A stretch of DNA of 64,000 nt from Planococcus plakortidis (GCF_001687605.2 NZ_CP016539.2:216501-280500); one strand, 5' to 3'; counted from the stretch's first letter, positions 9,134 through 19,052 are shown. Program-made: numbers and translations. The notes: generated by a model from the letters alone, not told the origin.

Positions 9134-9892
9134 ATGTTGCGTTCTATGTACTCCGGGGTGTCCGGCATGAAAAACTTCCAGGTGAAATTGGATGTCATCG
9201 GTAATAATATTTCCAACGTCAATACAATCGGATTCAAGAAAAGTTCGATTCAGTTTCAGGATTTGCTGAGCCAAACGGTATCGACAAGCGGGGCGAACCC
9301 GATGCAAGTCGGACTTGGTTCCGGCACCGCCTCTTTGAACGTCAACCATAACCCGGGCTCAGCGATCTCAACGGGAGTTGCAACAGACTTGACGATCATG
9401 GGCGATGGATTCTTTGTCGTTGAATCAGAAGCGAGTGGCGAACGTTACTTGACGCGCGCCGGCAGCTTCACTTTGGACTCAGAAGGGTTCATGACGACAG
9501 CACAAGGATACAACGTGTTGGATACACAAGGAAACCCTGTCCAAATAACTCCTCCAGGCAGCGATTTCAGCATTGACCGACTCGGCAATATCGTCCAGGA
9601 GAATGGGCCCGATCCTGCAATCCAAATCGGTATGTTTGCAGTAGACAATCCGACAAGTCTCCGGAAAGTCGGCGGATCGATGTATGAGCTGTCGAATGAA
9701 GAAGAAATTGTCATCAGTGATGCCAACGCCATTCGTTCCCAAATCGGCTCAGGCCTTCTTGAAATGTCCAACGTTGACCTAACGGAAGAGTTTACGGAAA
9801 TGATCATCGCGCAGCGTGGTTTCCAGGCGAACTCGCGCACCATCACCACTTCCGATGAAGTTTTGCAGGAAGTCGTGAACTTGAAACGATGA
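9134..9892 (+). CDS. flgE: Flagellar hook protein FlgE
   Basis: 252 aa. The N-terminal MLRSMYSGVSGMKNFQVKLDVIGNNISNVNTIGFKK and C-terminal LTEEFTEMIIAQRGFQANSRTITTSDEVLQEVVNLKR are the paired hook helices. It is short like the B. subtilis hook protein, which older annotations call FlgG. Position directly after flgD and before swrD fits the hook subunit. AAAGGGGAAATGACAA gives the ribosome site. Confidence 0.92.
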   Translation: MLRSMYSGVSGMKNFQVKLDVIGNNISNVNTIGFKKSSIQFQDLLSQTVSTSGANPMQVGLGSGTASLNVNHNPGSAISTGVATDLTIMGDGFFVVESEASGERYLTRAGSFTLDSEGFMTTAQGYNVLDTQGNPVQITPPGSDFSIDRLGNIVQENGPDPAIQIGMFAVDNPTSLRKVGGSMYELSNEEEIVISDANAIRSQIGSGLLEMSNVDLTEEFTEMIIAQRGFQANSRTITTSDEVLQEVVNLKR

Positions 9893-9920
9893 TAATGGCG
9901 GCTGAACGGAGTGATGCGCA

Positions 9921-10136
9921 ATGATTCGCTTAACAAGGTTGAACCGGTCTGAAATCATCTTGAATGCGGTGTACATCGAACGTATTGAAGCGATGCCGGA
10001 TACGGTAATCACGCTCACGACCGGAAAAAAAGTGCATGTGTTGGAGCCGGTGTCCGCAGTGATCGACCAAGTGACGGCTTATTATCGGGACATCAACATC
10101 CTGCCACGACTGCACGATGCACCTATGGAAGAATAA
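9921..10136 (+). CDS. swrD: Swarming/flagellar power protein SwrD (FlbD family)
   Basis: 71 aa. It starts MIRLTRLNRSEIILNAVYIERIEAMPDTVITLTTGKK, the FlbD/YlzI signature. In B. subtilis SwrD raises flagellar torque by acting on the stators. It is normally followed by fliL; here fliM begins only 11 bp after its stop, so fliL is absent from this position. Confidence 0.88.
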   Translation: MIRLTRLNRSEIILNAVYIERIEAMPDTVITLTTGKKVHVLEPVSAVIDQVTAYYRDINILPRLHDAPMEE

Positions 10137-10147
10137 GGGGAGTCAGC

Positions 10148-11092
10148 ATGGAAACGAATTTTTCAGACAGAGGCGAAGCGGCCTTGAACCAAAAAAAGAT
10201 CCATACCTACGATTTCAAGAAGGCTTTGCGGTTTTCGCAAGACCAAATCCGTACATTGTCCCGCATCCATGAGAATTTTGCGCGTCTGTTGACTTCCTAT
10301 TTTTCGACGCAGCTGCGTACCTATGTGCAGATTAATGCCGAAAAAGTGGAACAGGTGTCGTATACGGATTTTCTTCAGCAGGTCGAGAGGAAATCGATTC
10401 TTGGTGTGTTCGAAGCCCGCCCACTCAGCGGCAGCATGGTGATGAAATTTTCACCCGAAGTGGCATACGTCATGTTCGATCGCCTGCTTGGCGGCCAGGG
10501 CAATGTGTTGCAAAAAACGAGCGATTTGACGGAAATCGAAATCAGCGTCATCGACCGCATTTTCAGCAACTCCTTGAACTGTTTCGAGGAGGCTTGGTCA
10601 TCGGTCATCGCCTTATCGCCGGAACTCAAGGAAATCGAAGTAAACCCGCAATTTTTAACGATGGCGGCCCCAAATGAAACCGTCATCGTTGTTAGCTTGC
10701 ACACAAAGATCGGCGAAGTGGAAGGCGAGATCCAGATCTGCCTCCCGCACCTCGTACTCGAGCAAGTCTTGCCGAAATTATCGGCCCGCCACTGGCTCGC
10801 CAACCAAAAGAAAGCAGTTGAAGATCACGAAGTGGAAGCACTTGAAAAACGCCTTCAGACGACAAAGATGGATGTTGCAGCAGTATTAGGTGAAGCGACT
10901 GTCGACATCAAGGATTTCCTGGACCTGAAAAAAGGCGATATCCTGCGCTTGGACGATGCGATCGATGCACCGATAAAACTGTATATCGACCAGAAACAGA
11001 AATTCCTTGCACAGCCGGGAATTTCAAAAGGCCGCTTGGCGGTACAAATTACAGGCTTGTGTACGGAAGGGGAAGTTTGTGATGAAGGATGA
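10148..11092 (+). CDS. fliM: Flagellar motor switch protein FliM, lacking the N-terminal CheY-binding motif
   Basis: 314 aa; AAGGGGAG precedes the ATG. From residue 18 on ([30 protein letters not shown]) it is a normal FliM. The middle-domain GGxG loop is kept (LLGGQGN) and a C-terminal SpoA fold follows ([20 protein letters not shown]). FliM usually opens with an LSQxEIDALL-type helix and a linker of about 30 residues that bind phosphorylated CheY. Here the leader is only [18 protein letters not shown] and has no such helix. It overlaps fliY by 11 bp. Confidence 0.93.
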   Translation: METNFSDRGEAALNQKKIHTYDFKKALRFSQDQIRTLSRIHENFARLLTSYFSTQLRTYVQINAEKVEQVSYTDFLQQVERKSILGVFEARPLSGSMVMKFSPEVAYVMFDRLLGGQGNVLQKTSDLTEIEISVIDRIFSNSLNCFEEAWSSVIALSPELKEIEVNPQFLTMAAPNETVIVVSLHTKIGEVEGEIQICLPHLVLEQVLPKLSARHWLANQKKAVEDHEVEALEKRLQTTKMDVAAVLGEATVDIKDFLDLKKGDILRLDDAIDAPIKLYIDQKQKFLAQPGISKGRLAVQITGLCTEGEVCDEG

Positions 11093-12128
11093 GCGCCTAT
11101 CGCCTGAAGAGATGAAAGGGCTGCTGAATAAGGTAGACAGCCCAGCCCCAGAGCAAGCTTTGGGCAGCCATGAGCTCGGCGTATTAAAAGAGTTGTTCTG
11201 CACAGCGTTCGGTGGCACCGCTGCCCTTCGCGACCCGCTGTTTCCAGAAACCGCAGCCATCAAAGGGCCGGTGTGGACGGTGAAGAGCAAGGACGAACTG
11301 TTCGCGGAAACGAAGGCACCAGTCTACGTCGCGCTCGGTGAATACAGCGGCTTGTTAAAAATGCCGCAGATCGTCACGCTCGGCCAAGCACAGGCGGATG
11401 CGATGGCTTCGGAGCTGTCGAATGAAACAGACAGCGATAAACTGTTCGCGGCAGTGCAGGATATGCTTGTGCGCCTATTTGGGTCATCAGCGGCTGCGTT
11501 GTCGATGGTGAGCGGACAGGAAATTGGCTATTCCTTATCGGGCATGGACATTCTGGAGGCGGGGCAGAAATTTCCGTTCACTCATTTCACCAAAGAACAA
11601 TGGTTTGCTGAAGCACTGTTTACGCTGACTGTCGGCAACCGACAAAATGTAGCGTTCCGTATGTATTTGCCGGCCGGGCCGTGCCGAGAATTGGCCGAAG
11701 AGCTGGCAGGATGCGGGCAAGCGCAAGAAGCGAAGGAGACACAGGATATGTCATCAAACGAACAGCAACAACCCGAAAAAACTTCACAGCCGGCGGATTC
11801 CAGCGGGCCAAGCGTCCAGTCCGTTCAATTTTCGAGCTTCGACGAAATCGCCGCTGAACAATCTGCGCCGAACAACCTCGACATGCTCCTGGACATTCCG
11901 CTGCAAGTGACGGTGGAACTGGGACGCACGAAGCGGATGGTCAAGGAAATCCTTGAGATGTCGCAAGGGTCGATCGTCGAACTCGATAAACTGGCAGGAG
12001 AGCCGGTGGATATCCTCATCAACAACAAACTGATCGCTGTCGGAGAAGTGGTCGTCATCGACGAAAACTTCGGCGTGCGGGTCACCGATATTTTAAGTAC
12101 GGCAGAGCGCATTTCCAAATTGCGTTGA
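11082..12128 (+). CDS. fliY: Flagellar motor switch protein FliY (FliN fusion)
   Basis: 348 aa from the ATG at 11082 (AAGGGGAAG upstream), inside the end of fliM. Residues 6-15 ([10 protein letters not shown]) sit where FliY normally has LSQDEIDALL and look like a worn copy. Residues about 30-215 form the CheC-like domain, but the two D/SxxxExxN phosphatase motifs are degraded: the first Asn is replaced by Cys and the second motif reads AAVQDMLV. A Gln/Ser/Pro-rich linker follows. The C-terminal FliN/SpoA domain (about 265-345) is intact. No cheY follows. Confidence 0.93.
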   Translation: MKDERLSPEEMKGLLNKVDSPAPEQALGSHELGVLKELFCTAFGGTAALRDPLFPETAAIKGPVWTVKSKDELFAETKAPVYVALGEYSGLLKMPQIVTLGQAQADAMASELSNETDSDKLFAAVQDMLVRLFGSSAAALSMVSGQEIGYSLSGMDILEAGQKFPFTHFTKEQWFAEALFTLTVGNRQNVAFRMYLPAGPCRELAEELAGCGQAQEAKETQDMSSNEQQQPEKTSQPADSSGPSVQSVQFSSFDEIAAEQSAPNNLDMLLDIPLQVTVELGRTKRMVKEILEMSQGSIVELDKLAGEPVDILINNKLIAVGEVVVIDENFGVRVTDILSTAERISKLR

Positions 12129-12153
12129 TGCAAGGCGAAGGAGTACGGCAAGT

Positions 12154-12759
12154 GTGAATTACAGACATTGGATTTTACTACTCATAGCGCTCGCTGCCCT
12201 TTGGCTTGCCGCGCCGGCAATGGCGTCTGCGGATACGGGAAATGTGACCGATTGGCTGAAAGAAGCTCCTGGCGACGCCGAACCGGCAGAAGCGGAAGCG
12301 GTGCCGGAGATCGAAGAGAAAAGTTTTGCTGCGATCATCGGGCAGTTGATTTTCTATACGCTGCTGATCGCGGGATTGATCTACGGGCTCATCAAATTTT
12401 TGGCGATGCGCCAAAAAGGCGTGCAGTCGCAGCGTGCGGTCCAGCTGATGGGCGGCTCGCCGCTCGGCCAGAACAAATCGCTGCAGCTGGTCAAAGTCGG
12501 CGGCCAATTCTATTTGATTGGCGTGGGTAACGAAGTAACGCTCATCAAGGAGTTTTCGGGGGAAGCGGAAATCGCGGCTTTGGAACAAGACCTAGAGCAA
12601 CAGCGTCCAGCAGCATCCGCCTTATTCGGAAACGGTGGCAAATCGAAAGAGTCTTTTACGAACTTCGAGCAATACTTCGCCCGCAGTTTGGACAAGCAAA
12701 AAGAACGGCGCTTGTCTTTCGGCAAGAAACGCACAGATGACGGGGAGGACCAGCGATGA
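12154..12759 (+). CDS. fliO: Flagellar export protein FliO (FliZ of Bacillus)
   Basis: 201 aa, GTG start. A signal-like helix at residues 5-25 ends in APAMASA, then a short acidic stretch and a membrane helix near 55-75 ([23 protein letters not shown]). The cytoplasmic FliO domain follows ([30 protein letters not shown]). FliO helps FliP assemble in the export gate. In B. subtilis cheY lies between fliY and this gene; here the gap is 25 bp. Confidence 0.9.
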   Translation: MNYRHWILLLIALAALWLAAPAMASADTGNVTDWLKEAPGDAEPAEAEAVPEIEEKSFAAIIGQLIFYTLLIAGLIYGLIKFLAMRQKGVQSQRAVQLMGGSPLGQNKSLQLVKVGGQFYLIGVGNEVTLIKEFSGEAEIAALEQDLEQQRPAASALFGNGGKSKESFTNFEQYFARSLDKQKERRLSFGKKRTDDGEDQR

Positions 12760-13439
12760 TCCCAGAATTATTATTGGCCATTCCCGGCATCTCACTCGAT
12801 AATACCAACCCGGGAGATGTCTCGACGACGTTGCAATTATTATTGATGCTGACAGTATTGTCGCTCGCGCCAGGCATCCTGATCATGATGACGAGCTTCA
12901 CGCGCATCATCATCGTCCTGAGTTTCGTGCGGACAGGGCTTGGGACGCAATCGATGCCCCCGAACCAGGTGCTGGTCGGATTGGCGTTATTTTTAACCTT
13001 TTTCATCATGGCACCGGTCGCGACGGAAATGAATGATACCGCGCTCCAGCCGTATTTGGACGAAGAACTGAACCAGGAAGAAGCGCTCGATGCCGCCATC
13101 TTGCCGATCAAGGAATTCATGGCGCAGCATACGCGTGAAAAAGATTTGGCGTTGTTCTTCAAATACGCTGAACTGGAAAAGCCGGACAGCATCGAAGGCA
13201 TCCCGTTGACTTCGCTGATCCCGGCATTCGCACTGAGCGAATTGAAGACCGCTTTCCAGATCGGCTTCGTCATTTTCATCCCGTTCTTGATCATCGATAT
13301 GGTCGTCGCGTCGACTTTGATGGCGATGGGGATGATGATGCTGCCGCCGGTCATGATTTCACTACCTTTTAAAATCTTATTGTTCGTCCTGGTGGATGGA
13401 TGGTATTTAATCATCGAATCGCTGCTTGTCAGCTTTTAG
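12756..13439 (+). CDS. fliP: Flagellar export gate protein FliP
   Basis: 227 aa, ATGA overlap with fliO. Four membrane helices, with the diagnostic [49 protein letters not shown]. It forms the FliP5-FliQ4-FliR1 gate of the type III apparatus. Confidence 0.97.
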   Translation: MIPELLLAIPGISLDNTNPGDVSTTLQLLLMLTVLSLAPGILIMMTSFTRIIIVLSFVRTGLGTQSMPPNQVLVGLALFLTFFIMAPVATEMNDTALQPYLDEELNQEEALDAAILPIKEFMAQHTREKDLALFFKYAELEKPDSIEGIPLTSLIPAFALSELKTAFQIGFVIFIPFLIIDMVVASTLMAMGMMMLPPVMISLPFKILLFVLVDGWYLIIESLLVSF

Positions 13440-13456
13440 CGAGAGGAAGAATTACT

Positions 13457-13726
13457 TTGACGCCGGATATGGTCATCAAACTAGCAGAACAATCCATTTA
13501 CCTCATCATTCTCATATCAGCTCCGTTATTGCTCATCGCACTGGGAGTGGGGCTATTGGTCAGCGTGTTCCAGGCCATGACCCAAATCCAGGAGCAAACT
13601 CTGGCATTCATCCCGAAAATACTGGCGGTTTTCCTGTCGCTTGTCATTTTCGGCCCCTGGATGCTGACAATGCTCCTGGATTATACGCGCGATTTGTTCG
13701 AGCAGCTTCCGCGGTTTATCGGATAA
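13457..13726 (+). CDS. fliQ: Flagellar export gate protein FliQ
   Basis: 89 aa from a TTG at 13457 preceded by GAGAGGAAG; this matches the standard FliQ length, and the longer reading from 13400 would overlap fliP. Two membrane helices flank the conserved SVFQAMTQIQEQTLAFIPKI segment. Confidence 0.95.
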   Translation: MTPDMVIKLAEQSIYLIILISAPLLLIALGVGLLVSVFQAMTQIQEQTLAFIPKILAVFLSLVIFGPWMLTMLLDYTRDLFEQLPRFIG

Positions 13727-13732
13727 GCGCCG

Positions 13733-14509
13733 ATGAATGAGGTTCTGAATCTGCTGCCGTTCTTCCTGCTCGTGCTTATCCGCCTTACCGCTTTTTTCCT
13801 GATTGCGCCGCTGTTTGCGATGAAGGGCGTGCCCAATCAATTCAAGATCGGCATCGCTGCTTTTCTCGCGCTGACAGCGACGACCGCTTGGGCTCCGGAA
13901 ACCGCATTGGTGCTCGATGGCAGCTACACTTTACTGATCTTCAAGGAGCTGGCGGTCGGCTTGGCGCTTGGCTTTACGGCCGCGCTTTTGCTTTATGCGG
14001 TGCAGATCGCCGGAGCGTTCATCGATTTCCAGATGGGTTTTGCCATCGCCAATGTCTTGGATCCGCAGACGGGCGCCCAAGTGCCGATCATCGGGCAATT
14101 CAAATACACGCTCGCGCTGTTGTTCCTATTGACCGTCAACGGCCATCATATGATGCTTGACGGCGTGATGCAGAGTTTGCGCGCCCTCCCGGCGGAAGAG
14201 TTTTTATCGGTTGGTGCGGAGTCCATTGCACGTTTTATGACCGATTTGTTTATTGAAATGTTCATCATCGCTTTTCAGATTTCCCTGCCGATCGTCGCGT
14301 CCTTGTTTTTGATCGACGTGGCACTGGGCATCCTGACGAAAGCCGTGCCGCAATTGAATATCTTTGCGGTCGGCTTGCCGCTGAAGATTTTTGTCGGCTT
14401 TGTGCTGCTGCTGTTGACGATGGGCGTGTTCTTTTATTTGCTGCAGATTCTTTTCGAAAAAATGATGGGCAGTATGGGCAAATTAATCAGCTTATTGGGA
14501 GGCGGATAG
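13733..14509 (+). CDS. fliR: Flagellar export gate protein FliR
   Basis: 258 aa with six to seven hydrophobic helices. The block FQMGFAIANVLDPQTGAQVPIIGQF is the FliR signature. It lies 6 bp after fliQ and 1 bp before flhB. Part of the FliP-FliQ-FliR export pore. Confidence 0.96.
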   Translation: MNEVLNLLPFFLLVLIRLTAFFLIAPLFAMKGVPNQFKIGIAAFLALTATTAWAPETALVLDGSYTLLIFKELAVGLALGFTAALLLYAVQIAGAFIDFQMGFAIANVLDPQTGAQVPIIGQFKYTLALLFLLTVNGHHMMLDGVMQSLRALPAEEFLSVGAESIARFMTDLFIEMFIIAFQISLPIVASLFLIDVALGILTKAVPQLNIFAVGLPLKIFVGFVLLLLTMGVFFYLLQILFEKMMGSMGKLISLLGGG

Positions 14510-14510
14510 G

Positions 14511-15596
14511 ATGAAACGCTATCCATTGGACCTGCAGTTTTTTGCCGGCGAAAAGACCGAAAAAGCGACGCCCCAAAAGCGCCAGGAATCGCGCAAGAAA
14601 GGCCAAGTCGCCAAAAGCCAGGAAGTCGCGGCCGCACTCATCATGCTCGGCGGCATCCTCGTCCTGAGCTTTCTCGGGGAATGGATGCTTGACCAATTGC
14701 TGGCCATTTACCGCATCAATTACATCCAGTACATCAGTTGGGACATCACGCCAGACACGATCCGGCTCATGTTCGAACAATTGGCCATGGATGCATTCTT
14801 GGTCATTGTGCCGATTATGCTGGTCGGCGTGGTCTTCGGGTTTCTCGGAAATTACATGCAAGTGGGGCCGCTGTTTACGGCAGAACCGTTGAAAGCGAAG
14901 CTCGAGCGGCTCGATCCGATCAAAGGCGCAAAACGGATTTTCTCGGTTCGCGCACTGGTGGAGCTGGCGAAGTCCTTGATGAAGATTGCGATTGTCGGGG
15001 GCGCCGCGTTTGGCGTCTTATGGTTCGGACAGGAAGAGATTTTCTCGCTGTCTAGGCAAAGCTTGCGCGATTCCCTGAGTCTTGTTGGCGGCCTTGTCCT
15101 CCAGATGGGCATGGTCGCGGCGCTGATTTTGCTGTCTTTATCAACGCTCGACTATATGTACCAGAAATACGAGTTTGAAAAAGGCATCCGGATGTCCAAG
15201 CAAGACATTAAAGATGAATATAAAAAGGCGGAAGGCGATCCGTTAATCAAACAAAAGATCAAGGAAAAGCAACGCCAAATGAGCATGAACCGCATGATTC
15301 AGGATTTGCCTAATGCTGACGTCGTCATCACCAACCCGACGCATTATGCGATTGCGATTCAATACGACGCCGAAACGATGGAAGCGCCGAAAGTCATTGC
15401 AATGGGCAAAGATTTCACGGCGCTCAAGATCAAGGAAAAAGCGAAAGAGCTCGGCATCGTGACAATGGAAAACAAGCCGCTCGCCCGCTCGCTCTACGCA
15501 CAAGTATCCATCGGCGATTCCGTACCCGAAGAACTGTTCCTAGCCGTCGCCGAAGTCCTGGCTTATATCTACGCTTTGAAGGGTAAGCTTTCGTAA
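14511..15596 (+). CDS. flhB: Flagellar export switch protein FlhB
   Basis: 361 aa. It opens with LDLQFFAGEKTEKATPQKRQESRKKGQV, typical of FlhB, then four membrane helices and a cytoplasmic domain with the self-cleaving NPTH at residues 275-278 (VVITNPTHYAIAIQY). Cleavage lets the gate switch from hook to filament export together with FliK. A 320-bp gap with a dispersed repeat separates it from flhA. Confidence 0.97.
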   Translation: MKRYPLDLQFFAGEKTEKATPQKRQESRKKGQVAKSQEVAAALIMLGGILVLSFLGEWMLDQLLAIYRINYIQYISWDITPDTIRLMFEQLAMDAFLVIVPIMLVGVVFGFLGNYMQVGPLFTAEPLKAKLERLDPIKGAKRIFSVRALVELAKSLMKIAIVGGAAFGVLWFGQEEIFSLSRQSLRDSLSLVGGLVLQMGMVAALILLSLSTLDYMYQKYEFEKGIRMSKQDIKDEYKKAEGDPLIKQKIKEKQRQMSMNRMIQDLPNADVVITNPTHYAIAIQYDAETMEAPKVIAMGKDFTALKIKEKAKELGIVTMENKPLARSLYAQVSIGDSVPEELFLAVAEVLAYIYALKGKLS

Positions 15597-15915
15597 TGTA
15601 TAGATAAACTGAACTGAATGAAGTAAGAGCGAATCAAGAGTATTGAATAAATTTATACGCTATAGAGTTTTAAGAAGAACTTTTCAATCCGCCAACTATC
15701 AGTGAAATGTCTGAGTGTTTGGAGAAGCGTCTGCTCGACTCCTGTGGACTAGCGAGACGACCGAGACCCCACAGTGAACGTAGTGAGCGAGGAGGCTTGG
15801 GCGCGAGCCCACGGAAAGCGAGCAGTAAGCTTCGGAAAACACGCTTTCCCAGGAATATCCTAAGCCTAACTTCAAGATACATAGCAAACCGCAACACGAC
15901 AGAGGAGGAAGCAGT
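15597..15915. other. Intergenic gap inside the flagellar operon
   Basis: 319 bp between flhB and flhA. The core (15716-15846) is a dispersed repeat described separately; the flanks are A+T-rich with no recognisable gene. No terminator with a T run was seen, so read-through to flhA is likely. AGAGGAGGA near 15901-15909 serves flhA. Confidence 0.8.
15716..15846 (+). repeat. Dispersed intergenic repeat, copy R1
   Basis: Aligned by eye with the reverse strand of 62266-62396: shared blocks include TTTGGAGAAGCGT, CTCGACTCCT, GACTAGCG, GAGGAGGCT, CGGAAAGCGAGC and TAAGCTTCGGAAAA. Internal inverted pairs such as CTGTGG and CCACAG suggest a folded form. It contains a 70-codon reading frame that has no coding character. 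Confidence 0.85.
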
Positions 15916-17955
15916 TTGAAATTCAGAGATTATGCGATATTGGTATCGGTGATCATGATTGTCATCATGATGGTCATCCCGCTGCCGCCGCTGTTATTGG
16001 ATATTCTAATCATGATCAATATCAGCTTGGCGCTGACCATCATCCTGGTGGCGATGAACACGCAAGAACCGTTGCAGTTCTCGATCTTTCCGACGCTCCT
16101 CCTGCTGACGACCTTGTTCCGCCTCGGCTTGAACGTCTCGACGACACGTTCGATCCTGACCAATCAAACCGGCGGGCAAGTCATCGAAACATTCGGTTCG
16201 TTCGTGGTCGGGGGCAGTGCCATCATCGGGATTTTGGTGTTCTTGATTTTGGTCATCATCCAATTCCTCGTCATCACCAAAGGTTCGGAACGCGTGGCGG
16301 AAGTCGCTGCCCGATTTACGCTCGATTCAATGCCCGGCAAACAGATGAGCATCGATGCCGATTTAGGTGCAGGAATGATCTCTGACCGCGAAGCGAAAAC
16401 GCGCCGCGAAAAAGTCGGCCAGGAAGCCGATTTCTACGGCGCGATGGACGGCGCCAGTAAATTCGTTAAAGGCGATGCCATCGCCGGCATTATCATCACC
16501 ATCATCAATATCATCGGCGGCTTGATGATCGGCGTCGTCGTCCACGGCTTGCCGATCGGCGAAGCGGCGCAATTGTTCACTTTGCTGTCGATCGGCGATG
16601 GGCTCGTCAGCCAAATCCCGGCGCTGTTGATTTCGACGGCGATGGGGATTGTCGTCACCCGTGCCGTATCGGACGGCAACCTCGGCTCAGATGTCACGCG
16701 CCAATTGTTCGCTTACCCGAAAATGCTCTACGTCGTCGCCGGCACGCTGATGATGCTCGCAGTTTTCACCCCCATCAGTCCGCTTTTGATTATGCCGGTC
16801 GCGGCTGTCGTTGCCTTCAGCGCTTTCAGGATGCAAAAGACGCTCAACGCTGAGGAAGCGTCCGAAAAAGACAGCGACCCGGGCGAAAAAGAAGCGGCCG
16901 GCCTGAAGAGTCCGGAAAGCGTCAACGACTTGCTGCATGTCGATGCCATCGAATTCGAGTTCGGCTACGGTTTGATCCCGATCGCTGATAAAAACCAAGG
17001 CGGGGACCTATTGGACCGGGTCATCATGATCCGCCGGCAATGCGCGATGGAACTGGGCATCGTCGTTCCGGTCATCCGCATCCGCGACAATATCCAATTA
17101 CAGCCGAATGAATACGTCATCAAGATCAAAGGCAACCGGGTGGCGCGCGGCGACATCATGCTCGACCATTACCTCGCAATGAGCCCTGGCGTCGATGATG
17201 AAAACGTCTATGGCATCGAAACTGTCGAGCCTGCGTTTGGCATGCCGGCGCTGTGGGTCGATGAAGACATGAAAGAAGAGGCGGAGATGGCGGGCTACGC
17301 CATCGTCGATCCGCCATCCGTCGTCTCGACGCATTTGACGGAAATCATCAAGCGCCATGCGCACGAACTCGTCGGCCGCCAGGAAGTGAAGTCACTGATT
17401 GAAAACATCCGTGATTCCTCTCCGGCTGTCGTTGAAGAATTGATCCCGAACTTGATGAGCATCGGCGAAGTCCAAAAAGTGCTCATGAAGTTATTGAAGG
17501 AAAAAGTGTCGATCCGCAATTTGCTGGTCGTCTTGGAAACCTTGGCCGATTATGCGCCGCAAACAAAAGACGTCGATTTGCTGACGGAATATGTGCGCCA
17601 GGCGCTCGCGAGACAAATCACCCGCCAGTACGCGCCGGACAATGAAGCATTGAAAGTCATTACGGCAGGAGCGAGCCTAGAGAAGAAATTCGCCGATTCG
17701 GTCCACCGCACAGAACAAGGAAACTACCTATCGATCGACCCGGAATCGTCCCAGACGATTTTCCAGAAAATCACCGAACAGGCCGGCCAGCTGCAGCAAA
17801 ACGGCGTCCAGCCGATCCTGCTCACGTCACCTGCCATCCGCATCTATATGCGCCAGTTCGTGGAACGCTTTGCGCCGGATCTGCCGGTATTGTCCTATAA
17901 CGAATTGGAGCCTGAAATTGAAATCCAAAGTGTTGGAGTCGTGAATATCCCATGA
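15916..17955 (+). CDS. flhA: Flagellar export gate protein FlhA
   Basis: 679 aa, TTG start after GAGGAGGA. Eight membrane helices occupy the first 310 residues, including the conserved ARFTLDSMPGKQMSIDADL cytoplasmic loop. The C-terminal half is the soluble ring that receives chaperone-substrate complexes and FliJ. Ends in an ATGA overlap with flhF. Confidence 0.97.
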   Translation: MKFRDYAILVSVIMIVIMMVIPLPPLLLDILIMINISLALTIILVAMNTQEPLQFSIFPTLLLLTTLFRLGLNVSTTRSILTNQTGGQVIETFGSFVVGGSAIIGILVFLILVIIQFLVITKGSERVAEVAARFTLDSMPGKQMSIDADLGAGMISDREAKTRREKVGQEADFYGAMDGASKFVKGDAIAGIIITIINIIGGLMIGVVVHGLPIGEAAQLFTLLSIGDGLVSQIPALLISTAMGIVVTRAVSDGNLGSDVTRQLFAYPKMLYVVAGTLMMLAVFTPISPLLIMPVAAVVAFSAFRMQKTLNAEEASEKDSDPGEKEAAGLKSPESVNDLLHVDAIEFEFGYGLIPIADKNQGGDLLDRVIMIRRQCAMELGIVVPVIRIRDNIQLQPNEYVIKIKGNRVARGDIMLDHYLAMSPGVDDENVYGIETVEPAFGMPALWVDEDMKEEAEMAGYAIVDPPSVVSTHLTEIIKRHAHELVGRQEVKSLIENIRDSSPAVVEELIPNLMSIGEVQKVLMKLLKEKVSIRNLLVVLETLADYAPQTKDVDLLTEYVRQALARQITRQYAPDNEALKVITAGASLEKKFADSVHRTEQGNYLSIDPESSQTIFQKITEQAGQLQQNGVQPILLTSPAIRIYMRQFVERFAPDLPVLSYNELEPEIEIQSVGVVNIP

Positions 17956-19052
17956 GATTAAAAACTTACCGAGTCACTACAATGCCCGAAGCCATGGCGC
18001 TCATCAAAAGGGATCTAGGCGATGATGCCCTTATCCTCAACACGAAAAAAGTGAAGACCGGCGGCTTGTTCGGCTTGTTCCGAAAAGACTGCCTGGAAGT
18101 GACCGCAGCGGCCGAAACAGCGGAACAGTCGGCTCTTAAAGCAGTGGCACCAGCCAAAGCGCAAGCGACAGTTGCTGAGGTGCCGGAGGCAAAAGAGCAG
18201 GAAAACGATGCGCTGATGGAAGAGCTGCAAAGTTTGAAGCGGCTCATGATGCACGAAGGGCCGGAAGACCGCTTGCCTGAACCGTTGCGCCCACTGCGTA
18301 GCTTACTGGAAAAGCAAGGCGTGGAACAAACGGTGCAGACAGAGCTGCTTTCCAAATTGCTGAAGGCATCAGAAAACGAAGCGCCGGTGCAGGAGGCGTT
18401 CCATGCGGAGCTCATCCGCTTTATTGAACAGCATCAACAGGCCATCAAAAATGAATCGCCTTCGATCGCCTGCTTTATCGGGCCGACGGGCGTCGGCAAA
18501 ACGACAACGATCGCGAAAGTGGCGGCTGAGCAATTGCTCGAACATAAACGCACCGTCGGGTTGATCACCGCCGATACGTACCGCATTGCAGCCGTTGCGC
18601 AATTGAAAACTTACGGCGAGATTCTGGATGTGCCGGTCGAAGTGGTCGAATCGCGTGAACAACTGGCAGGGGCACTCGATGCTTTGAAAGACTGTGACGT
18701 CATCTTGATCGATACGGCGGGGCGCAATTACCAGCAGGCCGAGTACATCCAGGATTTGCAGCGGTTGCTGCCGGAAACGCAGCATATCTATACGACCTTG
18801 GTGTTGAGCTTGACGGCGAAATACGAGGACATGGTCCAGATCATCGGAAACTTCGAAGCGCTGTCGATCGATGAATTGCTGCTCACGAAAAAAGATGAAA
18901 CGGCTTCTGCCGGCGTCATCCTCAATTTATTGCACCGCTACCGGATTCCGCTTCGCCGCATCGCGACCGGCCAAAACGTGCCGGATGATTTGGTTGCGGC
19001 AACGCCTGGGCGCATCGCCGATTACATCGCAGGGGAGCTGCGCCATGCGTGA
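17952..19052 (+). CDS. flhF: Flagellar placement SRP-type GTPase FlhF
   Basis: 366 aa. The N-terminal basic domain carries MRLKTYRVTTMPEAMALIKRDLGDDALILNTKKV; the NG GTPase domain carries GPTGVGKTTTIAKVAAEQ, TADTYRIAAVAQLKTY, IDTAGRNY and the closing LATGQNVP-like segment. FlhF homodimerises with GTP at the membrane and sets where flagella are built. FlhG, its activator, follows with an 8-bp overlap. Confidence 0.96.
   Translation: MRLKTYRVTTMPEAMALIKRDLGDDALILNTKKVKTGGLFGLFRKDCLEVTAAAETAEQSALKAVAPAKAQATVAEVPEAKEQENDALMEELQSLKRLMMHEGPEDRLPEPLRPLRSLLEKQGVEQTVQTELLSKLLKASENEAPVQEAFHAELIRFIEQHQQAIKNESPSIACFIGPTGVGKTTTIAKVAAEQLLEHKRTVGLITADTYRIAAVAQLKTYGEILDVPVEVVESREQLAGALDALKDCDVILIDTAGRNYQQAEYIQDLQRLLPETQHIYTTLVLSLTAKYEDMVQIIGNFEALSIDELLLTKKDETASAGVILNLLHRYRIPLRRIATGQNVPDDLVAATPGRIADYIAGELRHA

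Noticed and set aside
15707..15919. 70-codon reading frame between flhB and flhA
   Set aside because: It coincides with dispersed repeat R1, has Arg/Ser-rich composition, no ribosome site and a matching non-coding copy at 62 kb.
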